A model generated the notes under the pieces. That model saw only the letters and a list, made by a program, of their open reading frames with translations, was not told the DNA's origin and did not search any database. A DNA stretch of 64,000 nt, taken from contig JBDHWQ010000003.1 of assembly GCA_039810245.1 (NCBI GenBank), forward strand, positions 124,001 through 188,000, written 5' to 3'. This DNA is from CALDSL01 sp039810245. Lineage in GTDB: Bacteria > Chloroflexota > Anaerolineae > Anaerolineales > Anaerolineaceae. This document shows, piece by piece, positions 53,509 to 63,169 of this stretch. A program made the translations under genes and the position numbers. The first letter of the stretch is position 1; the number at the start of each line of letters is the position of its first letter.

Positions 53509-54051
53509 ATGGCTCAACCTACTGACCGGCTGCGCACAAACCCTCTCCTCATGGTGCTGGTCGTCCTGGCATTCCTGGTGATTATTCCGTTCCTGGTGGT
53601 CGCCATCAGCGCGCAGGACCCCTTCTGGTTCCGCTCGGGTTTCACCGAGCTGCCGTACCGCGTGGTGGTCTATTCCGCGGGTGAACCGCGCGAGTATATG
53701 CAGGGCACGGACGGTTATGATGTGCTGGCCGAAGGGGTGCGCGCCAGCCTGTCTGGCGGGGTGCAGCGTGGTTCGGCCATTGGCCTGTCGCCCCAGTCGC
53801 TGCAGGATGCCTACGGCAGGTACACCAGCGTGGAAGCCTTCTTTTCCGGCCCGGTGAAGCTGCACGCGGCGATCAATACTTACCAGCCCAACCAGATGCT
53901 GTTCCTGATCACCGGCCGCCATACCGATTACCCCATCGTTTTTATGGGCCTGGACGGCCGCTACTACTCCAACGGCCCGGTGCTGAACAGCAACGATCCG
54001 CTGCGCGCCGCGCTGGAAACCCTGGGCTATGACCTGACGCCGGTTCCATAA
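53509..54051 (+). CDS. Single-helix anchored protein of unknown function in the peptide transporter operon
   Basis: I do not recognise this family. A membrane helix (about residues 13-34, LLMVLVVLAFLVIIPFLVVAI) anchors a soluble domain of about 145 residues facing outside. That domain reads SGFTELPYRVVVYSAGEPREY, then YDVLAEGVRASLSGGVQRG and FLITGRHTDYPIVFMGLDG. It has no Cys. It lies 11 bases after the DppC-type gene and before the two ATPase genes, codirectional with both, so it probably belongs to the operon. The ribosome binding site is weak. A helper of the importer or a binding-protein docking factor is possible but unproven. Confidence 0.65.
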   Translation: MAQPTDRLRTNPLLMVLVVLAFLVIIPFLVVAISAQDPFWFRSGFTELPYRVVVYSAGEPREYMQGTDGYDVLAEGVRASLSGGVQRGSAIGLSPQSLQDAYGRYTSVEAFFSGPVKLHAAINTYQPNQMLFLITGRHTDYPIVFMGLDGRYYSNGPVLNSNDPLRAALETLGYDLTPVP

Positions 54052-54135
54052 GCGTCGATACTTGACAGGTGCTTTTTGTGTGGCAATCATGTATAATCAT
54101 TCCATTCCCCCCCAATAGAAAGCGAGAGAGGAACC

Positions 54136-55161
54136 GTGGTCGACAAATCTACCAAACCTCTGCTGGAAGTGAAGGGCCTGAAAACCTACTTTTTTACCGA
54201 AGATGGCGTGGTGAAAGCGGTTGACGGCGTCGATTTTGACGTGCTCCCCGGGGAAGTGCTCGGCCTGGTAGGCGAATCTGGCTGCGGCAAGAGCGTTTCT
54301 TCCTTTTCGATCATGCGGCTGGTAGGCCCGCCGGGTAAGATCGTGGACGGCCAGATTATTTTTGAAGGCCGCGATCTGCTCAAGCTGCCCGAATCCGAGA
54401 TGGTGCACATGCGCGGCGACCGCATTTCGATGATCTTCCAGCAGCCGCAGTCCAGCCTCAACCCGGTGTTCAAAGTGGGCGACCAGGTGGCCGAGGTTTT
54501 GCAGATCCATCAGAGCAAGGGCAAAGATTCTTCCTGGGAGCAGGCGGTGGAACTGCTCAAGCTGGTAGGCATCCCCGATGCGGCGCGCAAGGCACACGCC
54601 TACCCGCACGAAATGTCGGGTGGCCAGGCGCAGCGCGTGATGATTGCGATGGCTCTGGCGCTCAGCCCGCAGCTTTTGATCGCGGACGAACCCACCACCG
54701 CGCTGGATGTGACCATCCAGGCGCAAATCCTCGACCTGATCCGTGACCTGCGCACTCGCCTGGGCACTTCGGTGATCCTCATCACCCACGACCTGGGGGT
54801 AATCGCCGAGATGGCCGACCGCGTGGCGGTGATGTACGCCGGGCGTATTGTCGAGCATACCGAAGTCAATAACCTGTTCGAAAAACCGCTGCACCCGTAC
54901 ACCCAGGGCCTGATCGGCTCGATCCCGGTGCTGGGCGAGGTGCGCGATAAACTGGACGTAATCCCTGGCAATGTGCCCAACCTGGTCAATCTGCCGCCGG
55001 GTTGCCGCTTTGCGCCGCGCTGCCGCGCCCGCGAAGCCTATAACCTGGAGATCTGCACCACGGTAGAGCCCGACCTGTGCGAGGCCGCCCCCAAGCACAC
55101 CGTGCGCTGCTGGCTGTACCAGGATTATGAAAACCACCGCGCGCCGTTGAAGCTGGATTAA
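54136..55161 (+). CDS. Peptide ABC transporter ATPase, DppD type (second set)
   Basis: The 341-residue ATPase shows Walker [10 protein letters not shown]-loop [11 protein letters not shown], signature MSGGQAQR (close to the usual SGGQ), Walker B LIADEPT and His in ITHDLGV. Its C-terminal extension again carries spaced Cys ([19 protein letters not shown] ... VRCW). It starts with GTG, with GAGAGAGG about 6 nt upstream; no ATG fits the conserved N-terminus better. TATAAT at 54092-54097 just upstream may be an internal -10 box. The F-type ATPase gene follows after 11 bases. Confidence 0.95.
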   Translation: MVDKSTKPLLEVKGLKTYFFTEDGVVKAVDGVDFDVLPGEVLGLVGESGCGKSVSSFSIMRLVGPPGKIVDGQIIFEGRDLLKLPESEMVHMRGDRISMIFQQPQSSLNPVFKVGDQVAEVLQIHQSKGKDSSWEQAVELLKLVGIPDAARKAHAYPHEMSGGQAQRVMIAMALALSPQLLIADEPTTALDVTIQAQILDLIRDLRTRLGTSVILITHDLGVIAEMADRVAVMYAGRIVEHTEVNNLFEKPLHPYTQGLIGSIPVLGEVRDKLDVIPGNVPNLVNLPPGCRFAPRCRAREAYNLEICTTVEPDLCEAAPKHTVRCWLYQDYENHRAPLKLD

Positions 55162-55172
55162 GGAGAGCATCC

Positions 55173-56213
<1,041 letters not shown>

Positions 56214-56234
56214 TCCGCGGTGATGCGAAACCCA

Positions 56235-56265
56235 AAGCTACCCCGGCAATTGACCGGGGCAGCTT
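56235..56265 (+). terminator. Possible terminator of the second transporter operon
   Basis: A 12-position stem with one mismatch (56235-56246 with 56254-56265, 7-nt loop) follows the last ATPase gene. No T-tract is present, so termination is uncertain. Confidence 0.5.
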
Positions 56266-56355
56266 GCTGAACGGATTTGCACCTGCCGTGGCTGGGAAGC
56301 AGCCCGGCCGCCGGGTAGCTTCCAGCGCGAGATCACCCATGCGGCCGTTCCACTT

Positions 56356-57945
56356 TCAACCGGCGGTGTGTGGTTCGCCGCGCGTCTTGCATCCCTGGTG
56401 CAGCAGTTCCAGCCCATGCGCGGCTTCGGGCGCCACCACCGCGGTGATCTTGCTGTAAGCTTGCAAGCGCGTGGCCGCGGTGGGAACCAGCTCTCTGCCT
56501 TCTGAAACCACGCGCACCAGCATGCACCCTGGCGGCAGTCCCAGGTGGCGCACCGCCTGACCTTCGAAAGGCGAGCCAGGTTCCACCAGCAGGTCGACGA
56601 TCAGCGGTTCTTTCAGGCTGTAGCCCCCGTTTCCAGAGCTTAGATCGCGTTCCAGCAGTTCCTCGTAAATGGGCAGCGCCTTGAGCAGTTCGGCGGTGGC
56701 GTACGCGCTGAAACATGCCACCAGCAGCGGCAGCATTTGCTCATACGAGCCGGTCATTTCCACAATGAGCAGGATACCAGTCAGTGGCGCGCGCACCACC
56801 GCTGTGAAGTAGGCTGCCATGCCCACCACCGCGAATACCGCCGGCTGCGGCACCATCGCGGGAGCCAGCGCGTGTCCCGCCTGGCCCACGCCCAGCCCTA
56901 CCAGCGCGCCAAGCGCCAGCATCGGCGCGAAGATGCCGCCCGCCGTGCCTGTGCCATAGCTGAACAGGGTGAGGGTGTATCGCAGCAGGAACCATAGGGG
57001 TACGCTGCTGGCCAGCAGCCTGCCTGCCAGGGCCGATTCGCTGAGGATTTGCCCACCGCCCACCGCAAAAGGATAGAACCAGCCGCACAGCCCGGCTGCA
57101 GTCCCTGCCAGCGCGGCAATCGGCAGGCGCAGGTTTGGCCGGGCGTGGCCAAAACGGTTGAGCACACCCACCAGCCCGCGGCTGAACAATACGCCGGTCA
57201 ACCCGGCGGCTATGCCCAGCAGAACGAAGAATGGCAGCGTTCCCAATGGCTGCGCAGGGTAGCTGGGCACGCTAAAGACCGGATCAGCGCTGGTTATGGC
57301 GCGCGCCAGAATATCGGCTACCACACAGGCCACAAACGTGGCCGCGAACACAATCGGGTGAAAGTCGCGCTGCACTTCTTCGAGCACAAAGGTTAACCCG
57401 GAGAGGGGAGCGTTGAAAGCAGCCGCTAATCCGGCCCCGGAACCGGCCGCGATCAGCGTGCGCCGTTCTCCCGGAGCCGACTTGAGCCATCGCGCAATCA
57501 TATCGCCGGTTGCCCCGCCCATCTGCACGGTGGGGCCTTCACGCCCCAGCGCCAGGCCGCTGCCGATGGCCAGCACGCCAGCCACGAACTTGACTGGCAG
57601 CACACGCCGCCAATCCATCACCCGGAAGCGGTACGCTACGGCTTTCAGGTGTGGGATACCACTGCCTTTCGCTTCTGGCGCGTAGTTGAGCACCAGCCAC
57701 AACGAAATCGCAGCGCCTGCCGCTCCAAACAGCACCGGAAAAGCCCAGCCTGCGGCTGGGAACTGCTGCGCCCAGCGAATCAACGCGTTGCGCGCGCTGT
57801 CCGCGCCGGCCAGGGCCAGCCGGAACAGGGATGCTATCAGGCCGGCTGCCAGTCCCACCAACACCGCGCGCGGCAGTACCCTGCGCCGCTGCGTATGTAC
57901 GCTGGCGTACTCTTCAATTTCTGAGGGCAGATCGTCGTTTGCCAT
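56356..57945 (-). CDS. ClC-family chloride/proton antiporter with C-terminal RCK-C domain
   Basis: The 529-residue protein shows the ClC signatures in order: KGSGIPHLK, LALGREGPTVQMG with the gating Glu, LSGLTFVLEEV with the inner proton-pathway Glu, and GGIFAPMLALGA. Both glutamates argue for a Cl-/H+ exchanger and not a channel. After the membrane part (to about residue 440) comes a TrkA-C/RCK-C-like domain (about 455-515: LIVDLLVEPGSPFEGQ ... GCMLVRVVSEGRELVP), in place of the CBS pair found in many relatives; it may bind a regulatory ligand. It is divergent from the two-part response regulator gene, 90 bases away. Confidence 0.93.
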   Translation of the reverse strand: MANDDLPSEIEEYASVHTQRRRVLPRAVLVGLAAGLIASLFRLALAGADSARNALIRWAQQFPAAGWAFPVLFGAAGAAISLWLVLNYAPEAKGSGIPHLKAVAYRFRVMDWRRVLPVKFVAGVLAIGSGLALGREGPTVQMGGATGDMIARWLKSAPGERRTLIAAGSGAGLAAAFNAPLSGLTFVLEEVQRDFHPIVFAATFVACVVADILARAITSADPVFSVPSYPAQPLGTLPFFVLLGIAAGLTGVLFSRGLVGVLNRFGHARPNLRLPIAALAGTAAGLCGWFYPFAVGGGQILSESALAGRLLASSVPLWFLLRYTLTLFSYGTGTAGGIFAPMLALGALVGLGVGQAGHALAPAMVPQPAVFAVVGMAAYFTAVVRAPLTGILLIVEMTGSYEQMLPLLVACFSAYATAELLKALPIYEELLERDLSSGNGGYSLKEPLIVDLLVEPGSPFEGQAVRHLGLPPGCMLVRVVSEGRELVPTAATRLQAYSKITAVVAPEAAHGLELLHQGCKTRGEPHTAG

Positions 57946-57983
57946 ACGGCATAGTATAGCGCTGCCAGGTTGTTTTCATCCAC

Positions 57984-58005
57984 CTGTAGGGTAACTGTAG
58001 GGTAA
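57984..58005 (+). repeat. Perfect 11-bp tandem repeat upstream of a response regulator
   Basis: CTGTAGGGTAA occurs twice without a gap (57984-57994 and 57995-58005). The second copy covers the -35 region of the promoter whose -10 box is at 58024. One helical turn per copy suggests an activator or repressor site. Confidence 0.6.
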
Positions 58006-58023
58006 ATCGCCTTGCCCGCTGGC

Positions 58024-58029
58024 TATAAT
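58024..58029 (+). promoter_or_regulatory. -10 box giving a leaderless transcript
   Basis: TATAAT at 58024-58029 places the expected start of transcription at about 58036, the A of the ATG. There is no Shine-Dalgarno sequence before this ATG, which supports leaderless translation. Confidence 0.6.
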
Positions 58030-58035
58030 TTGGAT

Positions 58036-59157
58036 ATGTCCACCAAGCGCATCCTCATTGCCGATGACGCCCTCGACTTTGGGCGCATGCTCCAGGCCAG
58101 CCTGGCCACCCTGGGAACCAGCTGCAAGGTCACGCTGGTGCCGTCTGCCGAAGAGGCCCTGCTGGAGACCCGCCGCGGCGCCACCGACCTGCTGATTTCG
58201 GATGTGCGCCTGCCGGGCATGTCTGGCTTTGACCTGGTGCGCAAGGCGCGCGAGCGCTATCCACAGCTCAAGATTATCGTCGTCACCGGGCTGAAGGACG
58301 AAAGCATGCGCCAGCAAGCTGCGGATGCCGGCGCGGATGCTTTCTTTACCAAGCCGCTGACCGTGGCTGAGTTCCTGGCTACCGCCGAAACGCTGCTGGG
58401 CATCGCGCCGGCCGCGCCGGTCCGCCCCGCGCTGATCGATCCTTCGCCGGCGCAGCCCAATGGGAATGCCGCTGCGCTGCTGGATGCGCTGCGCGCGCGG
58501 CTGGGCGCAAAAGCCGTGCTGCTGCTGGGTCCGGCGGTGACGATCACGGCCACCGGCAGCGTCGCCGATGCGCTGGCCCCGGAGCACAGCGCCGCGCTGC
58601 GCGAGCACATGGCGGCGATGGAAACGATCGCTCGCCAGTTGGGGCGCGCGGGTGGCGTGCTGGCCTTCGATGGTGAGCATGGACACCTGCTGGCCGCCCC
58701 GGTGCGTCACATGGCGCTGGTGTGCCTGTTCGCCCCCGGCGCCAGCACACTGCGCATGGCCCTGGCGGTGGAAGAATTGCAGGCTGCCCAGCATGATCTG
58801 CTGCTCGCCCTGGGCGGCGATAAAGCCCCCGCGCCGTTTACGCCCGTCGAGACGCCGGTGGAATTGCCGCCTCCCACCCCGCAGCCGGCCGAGCCCGCCC
58901 CAGAACCCGCCCCGCTGGCAGCCCAAGTTGCCACCGCAGAGCCGCCGCCGGTGCTGCTGCTCGACAACGTGGAAGAGGATTTGAGCGGGCTGGAGGGCAT
59001 CTTTGGCGCCGCGAAACCCGCGGCTGCCACCGCCATCGACCTGGATTCGTTCTGGGAGCAGGCTGCCCAGGCTCATTCCACCGCCCCGCGCAGCGCCGAT
59101 GCGCTCAGCTTTGAGGACGCCCGCCGCCTGGGCCTCGCGCCGGGCGAGGGAGAGTAG
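58036..59157 (+). CDS. Response regulator with roadblock-like middle and acidic Pro-rich tail
   Basis: Residues 1-122 form a receiver domain: acidic pocket Asp10-Asp11, phosphoacceptor Asp56 in LLISDVRLPG, Thr in IVVTGL and Lys in FFTKPLT. Residues about 140-265 are an alpha-beta region (AALLDALRARLGAKAVLLLG, GGVLAFDGEHGHLLAAPVRHMALVCLFA) that resembles roadblock/LC7-type dynein light-chain domains seen in bacterial motility and polarity switches; this is a tentative match. A Pro/Glu-rich stretch and a short acidic helical end follow. It has no DNA-binding domain. It is divergent from the ClC gene and is followed by a perfect palindromic terminator. Confidence 0.8.
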   Translation: MSTKRILIADDALDFGRMLQASLATLGTSCKVTLVPSAEEALLETRRGATDLLISDVRLPGMSGFDLVRKARERYPQLKIIVVTGLKDESMRQQAADAGADAFFTKPLTVAEFLATAETLLGIAPAAPVRPALIDPSPAQPNGNAAALLDALRARLGAKAVLLLGPAVTITATGSVADALAPEHSAALREHMAAMETIARQLGRAGGVLAFDGEHGHLLAAPVRHMALVCLFAPGASTLRMALAVEELQAAQHDLLLALGGDKAPAPFTPVETPVELPPPTPQPAEPAPEPAPLAAQVATAEPPPVLLLDNVEEDLSGLEGIFGAAKPAAATAIDLDSFWEQAAQAHSTAPRSADALSFEDARRLGLAPGEGE

Positions 59158-59158
59158 C

Positions 59159-59216
59159 GCAAACAGCACCAGCCGGATTTTCTGCGCGCGCAGAAAATCC
59201 GGCTGGTGCTGTTTGC
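59159..59216 (+). terminator. 58-bp perfect palindrome, terminator
   Basis: The sequence 59159-59216 is an uninterrupted perfect palindrome of 58 bases, beginning 2 bases after the response regulator stop. It would form a 29-bp hairpin, with T-rich sequence only in the stem's end. It lies before tRNA-Gln. Confidence 0.75.
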
Positions 59217-59274
59217 TTGCCCCGTGCTCTCACCTGTGTTAAAATATCTTTCCCGGCTGGGGTTTCCCAGACTG

Positions 59275-59345
59275 TGGGGCGTAGTGCAATGGCAGCACAC
59301 CAGACTTTGGATCTGTGGATCTTGGTTCGAATCCAGGCGCCCCAG
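59275..59345 (+). tRNA. tRNA-Gln(UUG)
   Basis: A 71-nt cloverleaf: acceptor TGGGGCG pairs with CGCCCCA, discriminator G, anticodon loop CTTTGGA gives UUG, and the T arm contains GGTTCGAATCC. The U1-A72 pair is typical of tRNA-Gln. CCA is not encoded. Confidence 0.96.
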
Positions 59346-59463
59346 CCTGTAACGTTATGGAATTGGATTGTTCCCCCACGCATATCTATTCCGCCCAGGC
59401 GAGCCCGCTGGTAGCTCGCCATTTTGTCTTATGCAATCCTGGCCGGTGGGGTTTGAAAGTTGA

Positions 59464-60468
59464 GTGAGAACTTTGCCTGAAACCGAAGATGACGATCCTT
59501 CGCGTGCTGTAACGGCCGTGATCCTGGCCGCCGGGCAGGGAACGCGCATGCGCTCCAGCCTGCCCAAAGTGCTGCATCCCCTGGGCGGCAAGCCTCTGAT
59601 CGCCTACTCGCTGCGCCTGGCGCGCCAGCTCAGTACGTATGACCCCATTGTGATCATCGGCCACAACGCCGAACAGGTGCGCCAGGCCGTGGGCGACGCC
59701 GCGCGCTTTGCCGTGCAGCAGCCCCAGCTTGGCACTGGGCATGCCGTCCAGCAGGCCGAACCGCTGCTGGCCGGCTACGAGGGCCTGGTGCTGGTGATGA
59801 GCGCCGATATGCCGCTCTTTACCCTGGAGACCATGCGCGCTCTGGTGGAACAGCAGCGCGCCAATTCCGGCCCGCTGACCATGCTCACCATGCTGCTGGA
59901 TGACTCGCACGGCTTTGGCCGCGTGATCCGCGCCGCGGATGGCTCGGTGCGCGAGGTGGTGGAAGAAGCCCAGGCCACGCCTGAGCAGCTTGCCGTGCGC
60001 GAGCTCAACGTAGGCGCGTACTGTTTTCGCGCCGGCTGGCTGTGGAGCGCGCTGCGCCGCGTGCCGCTTTCGCCCAAGGGCGAGTATTACCTCACCGACG
60101 TGGTTGGCATTGCCGTGGCGGACGGGTTGAAGGTGCAGGCGCTGGTGCTGCCCGACCCCGCTGAGGCGATCGGCATCAATACCCGCGTGCACCTGGCCGA
60201 GGCCGAGGGCATCCTTCGCCGGCGCATCAACACCGCCTGGATGGCCGCCGGCGTCACCATGATCGACCCTGCCAACACCTACATCGAACCGGACGTGAGC
60301 ATAGGCGCGGATACTGTCATCTACCCCAACAGTTTCCTGCTGGGCAGCACCCGCGTCGGCCGTGGCTGCGTGATTGGCCCCGGAGCGCTGCTGCGCGATG
60401 CTGTGCTGGACGACGGCGCCGTGGCTGCCGGCCCCTATGGCGCGCTGCCGCAAAGGGAGCGCGCATGA
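59464..60468 (+). CDS. GlmU-like sugar nucleotidyltransferase, short form
   Basis: The first 230 residues match the uridylyltransferase half of GlmU: AVILAAGQGTRMRSSLPKVLHPLGGKPLI with the nucleotide-binding loop and Lys, QQPQLGTGHAVQQA, and the metal-site LVMSADMPL. GlmU continues with a long left-handed beta-helix acetyltransferase domain to about 450 residues; here only about 80 residues follow (NTYIEPDVSIGADTVIYPN and a few hexapeptide turns), and the acetyltransferase active site is lost. It should make UDP-GlcNAc or a similar nucleotide sugar. The start is GTG with a weak ribosome site. Its stop overlaps the CorC-like gene by 4 bases. Confidence 0.85.
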   Translation: MRTLPETEDDDPSRAVTAVILAAGQGTRMRSSLPKVLHPLGGKPLIAYSLRLARQLSTYDPIVIIGHNAEQVRQAVGDAARFAVQQPQLGTGHAVQQAEPLLAGYEGLVLVMSADMPLFTLETMRALVEQQRANSGPLTMLTMLLDDSHGFGRVIRAADGSVREVVEEAQATPEQLAVRELNVGAYCFRAGWLWSALRRVPLSPKGEYYLTDVVGIAVADGLKVQALVLPDPAEAIGINTRVHLAEAEGILRRRINTAWMAAGVTMIDPANTYIEPDVSIGADTVIYPNSFLLGSTRVGRGCVIGPGALLRDAVLDDGAVAAGPYGALPQRERA

Positions 60469-61742
60469 CCTCCCCATTGTGGATCATTCTGCTGGTTTGC
60501 GTGGCGCTCGACCTGCTGGTGGTGGCGCTGCGCTCCAGCCTGACCAACGCGCGCCTGCCGCAATTGGTGAGCATGCGCGAATCCGGCCCGGTGCGCGTCG
60601 AGCGCACGATCCGCCTGCTGGAAAACCCGCGCCTGCGCCCCATGCTGCGGCTGCTGGTGGTGAGCATGCACTTTCTGGTGGCCGGTGCGGTGTACCTGCT
60701 GTGGCGCGCGCTGCGTCCCGACCTGGACACCCCCGCCGCCGCGCTCATTGTCTTGTTCCTTTCGACCGTGGTGCTTCTGGCGCTGGAATTCCTGATCGAA
60801 GGCCGCATCATCCCCAACGCTGAAAAGACCGCCATTCGCCTGGCTCCGCTGGCGCACGCGTTCAACCTGCTGCTCACCCCGCTTTCCGCGCTGCTGATGG
60901 TTTTCCTCGGCTCCACGCAGGACGCGCCGGTGATGATCCCGGTCACGGAAGACGAGCTTAAGAACTGGGTGGAAGAAGACCAGCCACAGAGCACCCTGGA
61001 AAAGGGTGAGCGGCGCATGATCTATTCCATCTTCCAGTTCGGCGAGACGCTGTGCCGCGAGGTGATGGTTCCGCGCATCGACGTGCTGGCGCTGGATATC
61101 ACTACCCCGCTGGAAGACGCGCTGCAGTCCTTCACCCGTTCCGGGCATTCGCGCGTGCCGGTTTACGAGGGAACGATCGATAATGTGATCGGCGTGCTGT
61201 ACGCCAAAGACATGCTGCGGGTCAAGCTGGACCGGCAGAGCCTGCAGGATGTGCGCCCGCTGCTGCGCCCGGCCTATTTTGTGCCTGAGGCCAAAAAAGT
61301 GGAAGAGCTGCTGGCCGAAATGCGCGCCAACGGCGTGCACATTGCCATCGTGGTGGATGAATACGGCGGCATGGCCGGGCTGGTGACGCTGGAAGATATC
61401 GTCGAAGAAATCGTCGGGGAGATCCGCGACGAGTACGACCAGATCGAAGAGCTGCCTTACACGCGCGTGAATGATGATGAATACATTTTCCAGGGCCGCA
61501 TTGACCTGGAAGATGTGAACGATATTGTCGGCACGCACCTGGAAAAGGACGTTGCTGATACGCTGGGCGGGTACATCAGCGCGCAGGTTGGGCACGTGCC
61601 CCAGGGTGGCGAAGAGCTACGCGTGAATGACTGGATGTTGACCGTGGAGCAGGTGAGCGGGCGGCGCATCCGCAAGGTGCGCGCGCGCCGCCAGGTAACC
61701 CCTTTGGAGGTGGAGGAGAATGGCAACAATCATGAACGATGA
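60465..61742 (+). CDS. CorC/HlyC-family CBS-domain membrane protein
   Basis: The 425-residue protein begins with a membrane region of three or four helices (a DUF21/CNNM-like part, residues 1-140). A CBS pair follows (about 195-320: VMVPRIDVLALDI, HSRVPVYEGTIDNVIGVLYAKDM, VDEYGGMAGLVTLEDIVEEIVG). The CorC_HlyC transporter-associated domain forms the end (EYIFQGRIDLEDVNDIVG to the end). The family has been linked to magnesium or cobalt export; the 'hemolysin' label is historical. The ATG overlaps the nucleotidyltransferase stop as ATGA, and the cytidine deaminase gene starts inside its 3' end, so the three genes form an operon. Confidence 0.9.
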   Translation: MTSPLWIILLVCVALDLLVVALRSSLTNARLPQLVSMRESGPVRVERTIRLLENPRLRPMLRLLVVSMHFLVAGAVYLLWRALRPDLDTPAAALIVLFLSTVVLLALEFLIEGRIIPNAEKTAIRLAPLAHAFNLLLTPLSALLMVFLGSTQDAPVMIPVTEDELKNWVEEDQPQSTLEKGERRMIYSIFQFGETLCREVMVPRIDVLALDITTPLEDALQSFTRSGHSRVPVYEGTIDNVIGVLYAKDMLRVKLDRQSLQDVRPLLRPAYFVPEAKKVEELLAEMRANGVHIAIVVDEYGGMAGLVTLEDIVEEIVGEIRDEYDQIEELPYTRVNDDEYIFQGRIDLEDVNDIVGTHLEKDVADTLGGYISAQVGHVPQGGEELRVNDWMLTVEQVSGRRIRKVRARRQVTPLEVEENGNNHER

Positions 61743-62130
61743 AATGCGGCACAAGCTGGTGCAACAGGCCGCCAACGCGCGCCAGTGGGCCTACGTGCCC
61801 TATTCGCATTACGCCGTGGGCGCCGCCCTGCTGACCGCTTCAGGGCGCATCTATGATGGCGTCAACATTGAGAACGCCGCTTACCCGGTGACGGTGTGCG
61901 GCGAGCGCACCGCCGTGTTCAAGGCCGTGTCGGAAGGCGAGCGCCAGTTTGTCGCCATCGCCGTGGTTACCGCCAACGGCGGCACGCCGTGCGGCTCCTG
62001 CCGTCAGGTGCTCTCCGAGTTTGGCCTGAATACGCTGGTGATCATCGCCGACGAGACCGGCAAGATCCACCAGGAATTGACCGTGGGCCAACTCCTGCCG
62101 GGAGCGTTTACGCCGTCGAGCCTGACATAA
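61720..62130 (+). CDS. cdd: Cytidine deaminase
   Basis: Cdd converts cytidine and deoxycytidine to uridine forms, feeding pyrimidine salvage. The zinc site is complete: TVCGERTAVFKA with Cys and the catalytic Glu, and TPCGSCRQVLSEF with two more Cys. NIENAAYPV holds nucleoside-binding residues. At 136 residues it is the homotetrameric type. The ATG at 61720, right after GGAGGTGGAGGAGA, is preferred over one at 61732. It overlaps the CorC-like gene by 23 bases. Confidence 0.96.
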   Translation: MATIMNDEMRHKLVQQAANARQWAYVPYSHYAVGAALLTASGRIYDGVNIENAAYPVTVCGERTAVFKAVSEGERQFVAIAVVTANGGTPCGSCRQVLSEFGLNTLVIIADETGKIHQELTVGQLLPGAFTPSSLT

Positions 62131-62202
62131 CCCCACTCCGGCTCCCCCACCCTCCTTCGGAGGACCGTTGGAAATAAAGGACGCTTTTGGGGAGAGTGAA
62201 AA

Positions 62203-62288
62203 CCGCCTTTCTACCCATCAAATCGCGCTGTTCAGCGATTTGGAAACCCACCTTTCTTCCCTCCAAATCACGCTGTTCAGCGATTTGG
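62203..62288. repeat. Two direct copies of a hairpin-forming repeat
   Basis: Two units start 45 bases apart (62203-62243 and 62248-62288). Each contains an inverted repeat CAAATC(G/A)C ... GCGATTTG around the core GCTGTTCA and differs at only a few bases. They fill the gap between cdd and recO and look like a dispersed intergenic repeat of the type ending in GGGGGGATTAAGGGGGG. Confidence 0.65.
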
Positions 62289-62335
62289 GGGGATTAAGGG
62301 GGGTCTGATCCACCAGGATAGAATGTCGAGCACGA

Positions 62336-63091
62336 ATGAGTGAACGCAGTTTAAAGGTAGATGCCGTGGTGCTGCGCCACGCCGATTGGGGCGAAGCTGA
62401 CCGGCTGCTCACCCTGTATGCGCGCGAGGCCGGCAAGCTTCGCGCCGTAGCCAAGGGCGCGCGCAAAATGCGCTCGCGCAAAGCCGGCCACCTGGAGCCC
62501 TTCACCCGCGTGTCGCTGTTGATGGCCCGCGGCCGCGACATGTGGATCGTCACCCAGGCTGAAACCCTGGACGCCTATCTGCCGCTGCGCGAGAACCTGG
62601 TGCTCACCGGCTATGCTTCCTACGTGCTGGAGCTGCTCGATCGCTTCACCTATGAGGAAGGCCAGCACTCGGCCATTTATTCCCTGCTGGTGGATAGCCT
62701 CGAGCGCCTGGTGGTGGTGCCCGATACTTTCGTAGTGGTACGCTACTACGAGCTGCACCTGCTCGACCTGTTCGGCTTTCGCCCGGAGCTGGTCCACTGC
62801 CCGAGCTGCGGCCGGGAAATCCAGCCGCAGGACCAGTTCTTCAGCGCGCAACTGGGCGGCGCGCTTTGCCCGGATTGCGGCGCGCGTACCCCGGGCAGCC
62901 GCCCGGTGAGCATGGCCGCGCTCAAGTACCTGCGCCATTACCAGCGCAGCAGCTTTTCCCAGGCGCTGGCCGCGCAGATCCCGCAGCCGGTGCGGCTGGA
63001 GATGGAAGCCCTGCTCAACCACTACATCACCTATCTGCTCGAGCGCGGCCTCAATACCCCTGCCTTCATCCGTAAAGTAAGCGATGCGTAG
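62336..63091 (+). CDS. recO: DNA repair protein RecO
   Basis: RecO anneals single-stranded DNA and helps load RecA in the RecFOR pathway. The N-terminal OB fold shows VLRHADWGEADRLLTLYAREAGKLRAVAKGARK (key: DWGEADRLLTLY and AKGARK). The helical part follows, and a zinc-like site CPSCG ... CPDCG lies at about residues 155-182. The 251 residues match the family. The ribosome binding site is weak. A strong bidirectional terminator follows, shared with the convergent mscL gene. Confidence 0.95.
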   Translation: MSERSLKVDAVVLRHADWGEADRLLTLYAREAGKLRAVAKGARKMRSRKAGHLEPFTRVSLLMARGRDMWIVTQAETLDAYLPLRENLVLTGYASYVLELLDRFTYEEGQHSAIYSLLVDSLERLVVVPDTFVVVRYYELHLLDLFGFRPELVHCPSCGREIQPQDQFFSAQLGGALCPDCGARTPGSRPVSMAALKYLRHYQRSSFSQALAAQIPQPVRLEMEALLNHYITYLLERGLNTPAFIRKVSDA

Positions 63092-63093
63092 TC

Positions 63094-63136
63094 AACGAAA
63101 ATCAGCCCGGCGCTCTGCGCCGGGCTGATTTTCGTT
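63094..63136. terminator. Bidirectional terminator between recO and mscL
   Basis: A 20-bp perfect stem (63094-63113 with 63117-63136) with a 3-nt loop and A/T-rich stem bases forms a symmetric terminator between two convergent genes. Confidence 0.9.
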
Positions 63137-63169
63137 CGAATCCGTGTAACCTGTGTTCAGAATCCGTTG

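Noticed and set aside
54062..54097. TTGACA and TATAAT before the second DppD-type gene as a promoter pair
   Set aside because: The two boxes are 24 bases apart, too far for a normal sigma-70 promoter; only the -10 box is kept as a weak possibility.
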